Assembly (NCBI GenBank): GCA_964569315.1
Contig: CAZMUZ010000055.1
Span: 1 to 23,118, forward strand
Direction: 5' to 3'
Origin: CADEFF01 sp964569315
GTDB lineage: Bacteria > Pseudomonadota > Alphaproteobacteria > Dongiales > Dongiaceae
DNA: 23,118 bases
Shown here in pieces: positions 7,200 to 15,705 of the stretch. Under the pieces are notes generated by a model that was given only the letters and a program-made list of their open reading frames with translations, ran no database searches and was not told the DNA's origin. Numbering within the stretch: the first letter of the stretch is position 1; each line of letters begins with the position of its first letter. Position numbers and translations under genes: made by a program.

Positions 7200-7247
7200 T
7201 TGACAGGCGGGTCCAATGCTGGGTTGACGGGCGGGTCCAATGTTGGG
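7200..7247 (+). repeat. Tandem pair of 24-bp repeats upstream of the ABC importer operon
   Basis: Two head-to-tail copies, 7200-7223 and 7224-7247, match at 22 of 24 positions. Each starts with TTGAC, continues with GGCGGGTCCAATG and ends TGGG. The second copy holds an inverted CCAATGTTGG core, and the first a degenerate version. They lie 109-156 bases before the start of the binding-protein gene. Two tandem sites at this distance look like an operator or activator site for the transport operon. No regulator is identified. Confidence 0.55.
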
Positions 7248-7355
7248 ACGCTGCTCCGCCTTGGGAGGCGCGTCAGTTCCGACGCCTGTCCACGACAACA
7301 AGAAACTCGTGCCTGCTTCGATCGCCGGGGCGGGGACGGCTTCGGGAGGATGACT

Positions 7356-8945
7356 ATGAGGCAGTTTCGCTCAGTGCTTCGCTTTGCCCTGGGGCTGACG
7401 GCGGCGACGCTGTTGGCCACCGCCATGCCGGGGGCGCCCGCCAATGCCGCGGGCACGCTCGTCTGGGGCCTTCCGGTCGGGGCCAGCGTGCTCGACCCGC
7501 ATGTGTCCTGCGGCTGGATGGCGAAGTTCGTCGACTACCAGATCTATGAGGCGCTGGTCGAAACCGACCTCAAGGTCGCGGAAGCGCCGACCAAGCTCCG
7601 CGGCCAGCTTGCCGAGAGCTGGGACATCTCCGAGGACGGGACCGTCTACACCTTCAAGCTCCGCCAGGGCGTGAAGTTCCATGACGGCACGCCCTTCAAC
7701 GCCGAGGCGGTGAAGTTCAACTTCGACCGCTTCCTCGATCCGAAGGCGCCGCAATATAGCGAGACCGCCAACGCCTATTTCGGCTTCATCGGCTTCACCA
7801 GCGCGGTCAAGTCGGTCGAGGTGGTCGACGAATATACCGTCAAGGTCACCCTCAATTCGGCGAACTACGAATGGCTGCGCATGGGGATGGAGGACTGCCC
7901 GCAGTTCTACATCATCAGCCCCGAGGCGATCACGACCTACGGCGACGAAGGCCTGCCGCTGCATCCGATCGGCACCGGCCCCTTCAAGTTCGTCGAGCGC
8001 GTGCCCGGCGTGAAGATCGAGCTCACCCGCAACGACGACTACTGGGGCGAGAAGGCCAAGCTCGACCGCGTCATCTTCCGCGAGATCGAGGATCCGGCCA
8101 CGCGCATGAATGCATTCCGCGCGGGCGAGATCAGCGTGATCCAGGATCCCGTGTGGGAGGAGGCGCAAGACCTCGTCGACGAGGGCAACATCCTCACCAT
8201 CAACGAGAACTCGCCTACGCTCTGGTACGTCACCCTCAACATGAAATATCCGGCCTTCAAGGATCCCCGGATCCGGCAGGCCATCAACTACGCGATCGAC
8301 CGCGAAAGCATCGTCAAGGAGGTGCTGCACGGCTTCGGCCGGCCGGCCTACGGCATGCTGAATGCCGGCACCTACGCGCATGACCGCGACTATGTGAGCT
8401 ACCCCTACGACCCGGAGAAGGCGAAGGCGCTCCTCAAGGAAGCCGGCGCCGAGAACCTCGTGCTCACCTTCGATCTGCCGAAATACGGCTTCTCGGAAGT
8501 GATCGAGAAATGGATCCAGCGCGACCTGAAGAAGGTCGGCATCGAGGTGAAGCTCAACATCATGGAATGGCTGGCCTACCTCGACAAATGGAACGCCGGG
8601 ATGCTGGAAGATGTCGCCATGGACGACATCATCTGGGGCGAGCAGACGCCGATCTTCACGGCGCAGTCCTACCGCTGCGACCGCCAGCCGCCGAACGGCT
8701 GGAACCAGGGCTGGTTCTGCAATCCCGACATGGACAAGCTTTTCGCCGAGGCGGAAGTCACGCGCGACGAGGCGAAGCGGGCGGCGCTTTACCAGCAGGC
8801 GGACAAGTGGATCATGGAGAACGATCCGTCCTACGCGCCGGTCTATCACTACTTCAATCCGATCGTCCTGAACCCCTCCGTGAAGGGCTTCGTCAACGCG
8901 CCCTCGAACTGGTGGGATCTCTCGACCGTCTGGATCGAGGAGTGA
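7356..8945 (+). CDS. ABC transporter periplasmic substrate-binding protein, family 5 (peptide/nickel type)
   Basis: A 529-residue solute-binding protein of the DppA/OppA family (SBP_bac_5). A Sec signal peptide is clear: MRQFRSVLRF, hydrophobic core to about residue 25, then PANA with cleavage expected after Ala31. The mature protein shows family landmarks such as LAESWDISEDGTVYTFKLR, VKFHDGTPFNAEAVKFN near residue 105, GTGPFKF and the AINYAIDRESIV segment. Members bind di- or oligopeptides, opines, glutathione, nickel chelates and other small amide-containing compounds, so the ligand cannot be assigned. ATG 7356 was chosen because GGGAGGA lies 5 bases upstream; ATG 7350 would overlap this ribosome site. 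It is the first gene of a five-gene importer operon, and a paired 24-bp repeat lies upstream. Confidence 0.93.
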   Translation: MRQFRSVLRFALGLTAATLLATAMPGAPANAAGTLVWGLPVGASVLDPHVSCGWMAKFVDYQIYEALVETDLKVAEAPTKLRGQLAESWDISEDGTVYTFKLRQGVKFHDGTPFNAEAVKFNFDRFLDPKAPQYSETANAYFGFIGFTSAVKSVEVVDEYTVKVTLNSANYEWLRMGMEDCPQFYIISPEAITTYGDEGLPLHPIGTGPFKFVERVPGVKIELTRNDDYWGEKAKLDRVIFREIEDPATRMNAFRAGEISVIQDPVWEEAQDLVDEGNILTINENSPTLWYVTLNMKYPAFKDPRIRQAINYAIDRESIVKEVLHGFGRPAYGMLNAGTYAHDRDYVSYPYDPEKAKALLKEAGAENLVLTFDLPKYGFSEVIEKWIQRDLKKVGIEVKLNIMEWLAYLDKWNAGMLEDVAMDDIIWGEQTPIFTAQSYRCDRQPPNGWNQGWFCNPDMDKLFAEAEVTRDEAKRAALYQQADKWIMENDPSYAPVYHYFNPIVLNPSVKGFVNAPSNWWDLSTVWIEE

Positions 8946-8969
8946 CCGCTTGAGGATCGCTGACGGCGT

Positions 8970-8997
8970 CGGCCCTGACGGGCCGGCGCCTGCCGGC
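8970..8997 (+). promoter_or_regulatory. Overlapping GC hairpins between binding-protein and permease genes
   Basis: Two mutually exclusive stems can form in the 135-base spacer: CGGCCC (8970-8975) with GGGCCG (8980-8985), and GCCGGC (8982-8987) with GCCGGC (8992-8997), each with a 4-base loop. Hairpins here commonly protect the binding-protein mRNA 3' end or attenuate downstream genes, giving excess binding protein over permease. No T-tract follows. Confidence 0.35.
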
Positions 8998-9080
8998 GGC
9001 AATCCGGGATGCAGCCTGCGACGATACGTCCGGGCATGAGGCTTGCGGCGCTCCCGGAACGGTTCCGTTAGGATCAAGCC

Positions 9081-10049
9081 ATGGCGGGCTTCATCATCAA
9101 GCGGCTGCTTTCCGTCATCCCGGTGCTGTTCGGGGTTTCGGTGCTCGTCTTCCTGCTGCTCCATATGGCGCCGGGCGACGTGACCACCACCCTGCTCGGC
9201 CCGATGGCGACGGAGGAAGCGCGCCAGGCCATTCGCCTCCGCTACGGGCTCGATCAGCCGCTACCGGTGCAGTATCTCACCTGGCTCGGACAGTTGCTTT
9301 CCGGCGACCTCGGCACCTCCTGGGTGCATCGTCAGCCGGTCGCCCAGATGATCCTGCCGAAGTTCGGCGCAACGGCGCTTCTCGCCCTCTCCGCGGCCTT
9401 CCTCGCCTATGTGATCGGGTTCTTCTCCGGCATCCTCGCCGCCAGCCGCGCCTACAGCGCGACCGACCGCGTGGTGATGGCGGTCACGCTGGTGCTCGGC
9501 AGCACGCCGCTCTACTGGCTCGGCCTCATCCTGGTGCTCATCTTCGCGCTCGAGCTCCGCTGGCTGCCGGCCACGGGCATGATGAAGATCGTGGATGGCG
9601 GCGGCATCGTCGATATCGCGCAGCATCTGATCCTGCCGGCCGTCTCCTCCGCCCTCCCCTCCGCCGCCATCGTCGCGCGCGTAACTCGCGCCGCGATGGT
9701 CGAGACCCTTAAGCAGAACTACATCCGCGTCGCGCGCGCCAAGGGCATCCCGCGGCGGACCATCCTGCGCCGTCATGCGCTGCGGAACGCCGCGCCGCCG
9801 ATCCTGACCGTGGGCGGCATGGAGCTCGGCTATCTGCTCGGCGGCGTCGTCTTTACCGAAGTCGTTTTCGCCTGGCCGGGGATCGGCAACCAGCTCTACC
9901 AGTCGATCGTCGGGCACGACATCCCGACCGTCCAGGCATCGGTGCTGCTGATCGCGCTCAGCTTCGTGCTGATCAACCTCGTGGTGGATGTCGTCAACAT
10001 CTATGTCGAGCCGCGCAGCCGGCTGGCCATCACCTCGGGGCGCGCATGA
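9081..10049 (+). CDS. ABC transporter permease, DppB/OppB type
   Basis: A 322-residue inner-membrane permease of the binding-protein-dependent (BPD_transp_1) superfamily. The N-terminal MAGFIIKRLLSVIPVLFGVS helix and the following HMAPGD motif are diagnostic for the DppB/OppB group. About six membrane helices can be traced. The cytoplasmic EAA loop that docks on the ATPases is near residues 214-236 (YIRVARAKGIPRRTILRRHA). GGVVFTEVVFAWPGIG near 255-270 is also conserved. A ribosome site AGGAT lies about 6 bases before ATG 9081. It overlaps the next permease gene by 4 bases (ATGA), indicating translational coupling. It would pair with the product of 10046-10966 to form the membrane channel. Confidence 0.94.
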   Translation: MAGFIIKRLLSVIPVLFGVSVLVFLLLHMAPGDVTTTLLGPMATEEARQAIRLRYGLDQPLPVQYLTWLGQLLSGDLGTSWVHRQPVAQMILPKFGATALLALSAAFLAYVIGFFSGILAASRAYSATDRVVMAVTLVLGSTPLYWLGLILVLIFALELRWLPATGMMKIVDGGGIVDIAQHLILPAVSSALPSAAIVARVTRAAMVETLKQNYIRVARAKGIPRRTILRRHALRNAAPPILTVGGMELGYLLGGVVFTEVVFAWPGIGNQLYQSIVGHDIPTVQASVLLIALSFVLINLVVDVVNIYVEPRSRLAITSGRA

Positions 10050-10966
10050 GCGAGGTCGCCGCCGCAACGCGCGTGCTGGAGACGGAGCAGCGACCGGGCG
10101 AGCCGTCGCCTCCGGAGGCCGGCCGTTCCCGCTTCCGGGCCGCTTGGGCTGCCTATTGCAAGGACCGCGCCTCGCTCTGGGCGCTGATATTCCTGATAGC
10201 CGTCACGCTCATCTGCCTGCTGGCACCCTATATCTCGCCGCACGATCCCTTCGAGGCGGTGGCCAACCGGAACGCGCCGATCGGCAGCGAAGGCGTGCTG
10301 CTCGGCGCCGATGGCGACGGGCGCGACGTGCTGACCCGGCTGCTCTGGGGCGGCCGCGTCTCGCTCATCATCGGCGTGGTGCCGACGCTGCTCGCCATGT
10401 TCGCCAGTATCGGGATCGGGATTGCCGCAGGATATATCGGCGGCTGGTTCGATCAGGTCGTCATGCGCATCCTCGACATGTTTTTCGCCTTTCCGCTGGT
10501 GCTGGTGGCGATCGTGGTGGCGGGCGTGCTGCGACCGGGCCTCATGACGATCACCATCGCCATCTTCGTGGCGCTGGTCCCCTACATCACGCGACTCGTG
10601 CGGACCACGACGCTCTCCGTCAGGACGCAGCCCTATGTCGAGGCGGCGCGCGCCGGCGGCGGCGGTAGCTGGGCCATCGTCAGCCGCTACATCTTTCCCA
10701 ACATCGTGGCGCCAGTGATCGTCTATTCGACGACTCTCATCGGCATGATGATGGTGCTGGGTTCCGCCCTGTCCTTCCTCGGCCTCGGCGTGCAGCCGCC
10801 AACCGCCGACTGGGGGCTGATGGTGGCGGAAGGCAGGACCGTTCTGCGCAAGGCGCCGCATGTTACGATCTTTCCGGGCCTGCTGATCGTGGTGGTCGCG
10901 CTCGCCTTCGGCTTCATCGGCGACGGGTTGCGCGACGCGCTCGATCCGCGTTCGCGGTCGCGCTGA
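10046..10966 (+). CDS. ABC transporter permease, DppC/OppC type
   Basis: A 306-residue inner-membrane permease that partners the DppB-type protein. It has a hydrophilic N-terminus of about 35 residues, an OppC_N-type first helix (LWALIFLIAVTLICLLAPYI), the LLGADGDGRDVLTRLLWGGR segment with its GxDxxGRD-like core, and about six helices in total. The EAA loop is near residues 197-216 (YVEAARAGGGGSWAIVSRY). LSFLGLGVQPPTADWG is the usual C-terminal-half signature. It starts inside the stop codon of the upstream permease gene (ATGA), and the downstream ATPase gene begins 12 bases after its stop. Confidence 0.94.
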   Translation: MSEVAAATRVLETEQRPGEPSPPEAGRSRFRAAWAAYCKDRASLWALIFLIAVTLICLLAPYISPHDPFEAVANRNAPIGSEGVLLGADGDGRDVLTRLLWGGRVSLIIGVVPTLLAMFASIGIGIAAGYIGGWFDQVVMRILDMFFAFPLVLVAIVVAGVLRPGLMTITIAIFVALVPYITRLVRTTTLSVRTQPYVEAARAGGGGSWAIVSRYIFPNIVAPVIVYSTTLIGMMMVLGSALSFLGLGVQPPTADWGLMVAEGRTVLRKAPHVTIFPGLLIVVVALAFGFIGDGLRDALDPRSRSR

Positions 10967-10978
10967 GGATCGGGCGGC

Positions 10979-11964
<986 letters not shown>

Positions 11965-11968
<4 letters not shown>

Positions 11969-12960
11969 GCGAGGCCCTCGTCAGCGTTCGCGACCTCACC
12001 AAGCGCTTTCGCGTCGGGAAGCGAGAGCTCTTCCGGGAGGCGACCTATCTGACCGCGGTGGACAATGTCAGCTTCGACGTGAAGCGCGGCGAGGTGCTGG
12101 GCATCGTCGGCGAGAGCGGCTGCGGCAAGACCACGGCGGCACGGCTGGTGCTGCGGCTGATCGAGGCGACCGCGGGGGAAATCCGCTTCGACGGCGCGGA
12201 TATCACGAAGCTCGGCCGCGCAGCGCTCCGCAAGCTCCGGCGGCAGATGCAGCTCGTGTTCCAGGACCCCCTCTCGTCGTTGAATCCACGCATGTCGGTC
12301 GGCACGACCATTGCGGAATCCCTCCGCTTCCATGGAATCGGGAGCCACGAGGAACGACAGGTCCGGGCGCGCGAAATGCTGGATGTGGTCGGGCTCAGCC
12401 GGCGCTACTTCAACGCTCTGCCGCATGAGTTCAGCGGCGGCCAATGCCAGCGCGTCGGCATCGCGCGCGCGCTCGTGCTCCGGCCCAAGCTCGTGGTCTT
12501 GGACGAGCCGGTTTCCGCCCTCGACGTCTCGGTTCGCTCGCAGATTCTCAACCTGCTGCTCGATCTCCGCCGCGAGTTCGGCCTCACCTACATGATGATC
12601 TCGCACGATCTCGCGGTGGTGAAGCGCGTCTGCGACCGCACGGCAGTGCTCTATCTCGGTCGCGTCGTCGAGCTCGCCGAGAGCGAGGCGCTCTATCGCG
12701 AACCGCTGCATCCCTATTCCCGCGCCCTCATCAACGCGATCCCGACGCCCGACCCGAAGGCGAAGCGGGCCCGCGATCTCGGCGGCATCGAGGGCGACGT
12801 GCCGAGCCCGATCGACCCGCCCAAGGGCTGCCGCTTTCATACGCGCTGCCCGTATCGCATGCCGGTCTGCGAGCGCGAGGATCCGCAGCTTACCGAGGTG
12901 GCGCCTGGTCGCTTCGTCGCCTGCTTCCTGCATCATCCGCCGGCCGCAGCCGCCGCCTGA
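11965..12960 (+). CDS. ABC transporter ATPase, DppF/OppF type
   Basis: A 331-residue second ATPase of the importer. Walker A GESGCGKT is at 49-56, the Q-loop at Gln100, signature FSGGQCQR at 157-164, Walker B LVVLDEP near 176-182, and the switch His in MISHDLAVV. A C-terminal CRFHTRCPYRMPVCERE motif matches the oligopeptide-transporter extension. GAAGGAG lies 7 bases before ATG 11965, which overlaps the previous stop (ATGA). The open frame extends further upstream but that part is covered by the preceding gene. Its stop is only 16 bases from the stop of the convergent dimethylformamidase-like gene. Confidence 0.95.
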
Positions 12961-12976
12961 GCCGCGTCGTCCGGCG

Positions 12977-15193
12977 TCAGAACGGGCGCGGATCGAGGAA
13001 CCGCTTCAGCACATTGCCGGTGATGCGCGCGATGTCGGTATCGTAGCCGTCGCGCCAGAGGCTTCCGGCATAGGCGATCGAGCCGACCGAGAAGACGGCG
13101 CCTCCGTTCGGCGTCTCGAAGAACACCATGTCGGCATGCACGAGCTCGTTGTCCGTGCCGAGAATGTCCGGCGTGGGGTCGCCCAACTCTTCCGGCGCCA
13201 GCATGTAGGAATCGGTATGCCGCTCGGAGGATGCCAGCACGAGCGCGTGGGGCGGCGTCCCGAGCAGGAAATCGACGCGGTCCACCTCCATGCCGGCGGC
13301 GGCGCCGCCGATGAGGCCGTGATCGCCGATCACCGCACCGTCAACACCCTCGAAGATGAAGGCGGCGCGGGGGTCCCGGCTTCCTTCTTGCCGGACATAG
13401 GGCGAGGAGATGTCGAAGCCCTGGGAGGCCATGCCGATGCCGGCGATCCGGTTGGGAGCGCGGTTTTGCCGGCGCCAGAGGCCGCCATACTCGCCGGTGA
13501 AGCTGTGATAATACTCGCCGGGTTCCGCCACCCAGGGCCTGATCCCGCCTTCGGCGCGGCGCAATTCGATCGCGCCCGGGATCTCGGGGTGGAAAGCGAT
13601 GCGCCAGTAGAAGCCGTTGCCGCCGAGATACATCAGCCGGCCGCCGGCCCCCGTGAAGCCCTCGATCGCGTCCAGCATCGTGCTGCTGTGATATTCGGGG
13701 TGCGTCCCCGTCAGCAGCACCCGATAGCCCTCGAGCGCCCCCAGGCCGTCGCGATGCAGATCCTCGTCGGTGACGACATCGTATTCGCCGCCGAGATGCT
13801 CGAGCCAGGCGAGGATGTGGGTGTCGGCGTTGAACTGCCAGAGGCCCGAGGGCGGACCGCCGAGCCAGAGGCGCTGCTTCGGCTGCATGTCGAGGATCGG
13901 CCGCAGCCGCGAGGAATAGACGACGCCGCTGCCATCGTTCCGGTTCTCGTAGCAGGAAAGCCCGTATTCGGGATGCTCCTGCTTGAAGACCTCCGTCGGG
14001 TTGAGCTCGACCAGCCGTCCCATGCCGATTTCGGTCGTGCTGTAGTCGATACCGATGCGATGGTTGGCATAAGCCATGTAGCTGGCGGTCGGCATGAGAA
14101 AGACCGCCTTCGACCTCGCAGCGCCCTTGGGCGCCCGTACGGCGAAGGGCGTGAAATATTCCGTCTCGCCGGCCGAGAGGCGGAAGGCATAGACGCCGCT
14201 ACGGAGACCGGCCGGAATCGTCAGGGCAAAGCTCGGCGACCAGCCCAGATCATGCAGATCGTCGTCATGGAAATGGATCGCGCCGTAGTGGTCCGGCCGC
14301 TCCGTCCAGTTCTGGCATTCGCCGGTCCAGCGGAAGCCCGTAACGGCGCGCGCCGGAAGATTGACCAGCGTCCCATGACGTCCCTGCCCGGAGACGTCAT
14401 GGATGCGAAGCGAGGGAATGGCTTGCGAGAAATCCCAGGCGGCCAGCAGCCCCTCGCGCACCAGATCGCCTTCGCGTGCCATCGCGGCCGCCGTCAGCGC
14501 GTCCGGCGCCAGCGCGACCGAGAACAGTCGCGGCGCCTCGATCTTGCCGTTGAAATGATCCGTGGGTGCGCCGTTTTCGACAAGCGATGCCGACATCGTC
14601 AAAGGGCCGGCCGAAAGACGCCACGGGCCCGCGGCGCCCTGCGCCAAGCCGGCATCGGCACCGGCGATCGCGGCGTATCGCCGGTGCGGCCGATGCAGGA
14701 GGGTGAGTTCCCCGCGCGAAGCGTCGTAGCTCACGGCAAGGAGATACCAGTGCCGCTCCAGTAGGGGACCCGTGCCGCGCACGGCGAAGCGCTGCCCCGC
14801 CGCCGAGAGCTCCACCAGAGGCGTGCCCTCCCCATCGAGCCCCAGGAACAATCCGCCCGCCGCGATGAGCGCCTGCCGGCCCTTGGCCGGAGTGGTCGGC
14901 CAGATCCATAGCGTGAGGCTGAAGTCCGAAAGCTCCGGCAGCAGGCTTTCCGCCGGCACGATCGCATAGGAGCCTGGATGGATCGGCTGGCGGCGGGCGG
15001 GAAACGGGCTGCCGAGATCGACGTCGATCGTGTCGGCGCGATAGCCGGGGCCGCCGGGATACTCGTCGCCGCAAACGACGCGCAGCAGCTCGGCCCGGAA
15101 GCTCGAGGCACCCTCGCAGTTCACCATGCAACGGATGGTGTCGCCGGGCGCGACACTGATCTCGTCGCAATAGGCGGTAAGGATCGCGCTCAT
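12977..15193 (-). CDS. N,N-dimethylformamidase large-subunit (DmfA2)-like amidohydrolase
   Basis: A 738-residue protein of the N,N-dimethylformamidase beta-subunit family (the reference enzyme is about 762 residues). An N-terminal beta-rich region is followed by a LamG/concanavalin-like module (about 90-260) and by the catalytic C-terminal half (about 360-738). The known enzyme splits DMF to dimethylamine and formate with a mononuclear iron held by two Tyr and one Glu, with a His nearby. Candidate equivalents here are Tyr375 (SYMAYANHR), Tyr415 (SCYENRNDGSG), Glu500 and His498 (TGTHPEYHS); the assignment needs an alignment. No signal peptide is seen, so it should be cytoplasmic. ATG 15193 lies 14 bases after the small-subunit stop, so the two are co-translated. 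Family membership is strong, but the substrate need not be DMF. Confidence 0.88.
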   Translation of the reverse strand: MSAILTAYCDEISVAPGDTIRCMVNCEGASSFRAELLRVVCGDEYPGGPGYRADTIDVDLGSPFPARRQPIHPGSYAIVPAESLLPELSDFSLTLWIWPTTPAKGRQALIAAGGLFLGLDGEGTPLVELSAAGQRFAVRGTGPLLERHWYLLAVSYDASRGELTLLHRPHRRYAAIAGADAGLAQGAAGPWRLSAGPLTMSASLVENGAPTDHFNGKIEAPRLFSVALAPDALTAAAMAREGDLVREGLLAAWDFSQAIPSLRIHDVSGQGRHGTLVNLPARAVTGFRWTGECQNWTERPDHYGAIHFHDDDLHDLGWSPSFALTIPAGLRSGVYAFRLSAGETEYFTPFAVRAPKGAARSKAVFLMPTASYMAYANHRIGIDYSTTEIGMGRLVELNPTEVFKQEHPEYGLSCYENRNDGSGVVYSSRLRPILDMQPKQRLWLGGPPSGLWQFNADTHILAWLEHLGGEYDVVTDEDLHRDGLGALEGYRVLLTGTHPEYHSSTMLDAIEGFTGAGGRLMYLGGNGFYWRIAFHPEIPGAIELRRAEGGIRPWVAEPGEYYHSFTGEYGGLWRRQNRAPNRIAGIGMASQGFDISSPYVRQEGSRDPRAAFIFEGVDGAVIGDHGLIGGAAAGMEVDRVDFLLGTPPHALVLASSERHTDSYMLAPEELGDPTPDILGTDNELVHADMVFFETPNGGAVFSVGSIAYAGSLWRDGYDTDIARITGNVLKRFLDPRPF

Positions 15194-15207
15194 CGCACCG
15201 CGGCGCC

Positions 15208-15686
15208 TCAGCGCTTCTCTTCCGGCAGGATCAGCGCGCGACCGGTATGTTCCTGCCAGCGCCGCCTGAAGACGTTCCACTCCGCCTCGTTCCAGTCGGT
15301 GAAGACCACGTCCTCATGCAGGACCAGGGGCNNNNNNNNNNNNNNNNNNNNNNNNNNNNNNNNNNNNNNNNNNNNNNNNNNNNNNNNNNNNNNNNNNNNN
15401 NNNNNNNNNNNNNNNNNNNNNNNNNNNNNNNCCACTCCGCCTCGTTCCAGTCGGTGAAGACCACGTCCTCATGCAGGACCAGGGGCGCGCCGCGCTTCCC
15501 CGGAAGCTGGGCCAGCACCCATTCGCGCCACGGCTTGCGGCAGACCAGCACCCATTTTCCCTCGACCGGTCCGCCGCGGAACAGATTGAGCACGGCCTGC
15601 AGGTTCTTGCTGTGATAGCCCACCGGCTGGCGACGAAACTCGCGCGCGACCGCGAGATCGTCGGGATCGACCTTGAAGCGCGCCAT
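15208..15686 (-). CDS. N,N-dimethylformamidase small-subunit (DmfA1)-like protein, interrupted by an assembly gap
   Basis: As drawn the frame is broken by 100 Ns, but the bases on both sides of the gap are the same 55-base segment. Removing one copy plus the Ns (155 bases) gives 324 bases, an uninterrupted 107-residue protein plus stop. It begins MARFKVDPDDLAVAREFRRQ and ends GRALILPEEKR, is rich in Trp and Arg (KPWREWVL, TDWNEAEWNVF), and has no signal peptide. Its size, its place directly before the large-subunit gene and its character match the small alpha subunit of N,N-dimethylformamidase (about 130 residues), which is needed for the assembled enzyme. It starts 19 bases after the aminotransferase stop, with a purine-rich GGGGAAGGGG upstream. 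Do not annotate it as a pseudogene or as two genes. Confidence 0.8.
15277..15486. repeat. Identical 55-base ends flanking the N gap
   Basis: Bases 15277-15331 and 15432-15486 are identical over 55 bases, and the identity stops exactly at the Ns on one side of each copy. An overlap of exactly 55 is what two neighbouring de Bruijn edges assembled at k=55 would share. This is most likely one genomic copy written twice. Confidence 0.9.
15332..15431. other. 100-N scaffold gap, probably spurious
   Basis: Exactly 100 Ns, the conventional placeholder for a gap of unknown size. Because the flanks overlap by 55 bases and the reading frame is restored on collapsing, the true gap length is probably minus 55. 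Confidence 0.95.
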
Positions 15687-15705
15687 CCCCTTCCCCGTGA
15701 GGCCG

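Noticed and set aside
5379..7301. 640-codon antisense frame over the amidase, and similar long antisense frames at 7371-9164, 10001-11944, 11737-12936, 13136-14764 and 17281-19473
   Set aside because: All mirror strongly recognisable genes on the other strand, are rich in Arg, Asp, His and Gly as antisense frames are, and lack domains or ribosome sites.
7200..7355. Extended N-terminus of the binding protein from ATG 7200
   Set aside because: It would translate the tandem repeats and bury the signal peptide 50 residues inside. ATG 7356 has a strong ribosome site and an N-terminal signal peptide.
15194..15280. Longer large-subunit start at 15280
   Set aside because: It would overlap most of the small-subunit C-terminus. 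ATG 15193 fits family length and two-subunit operon spacing.
15208..15686. Two separate or duplicated small genes on either side of the N gap
   Set aside because: The shared 55 bases lie in the same frame and collapse to a single intact gene. Duplication is a less simple explanation.
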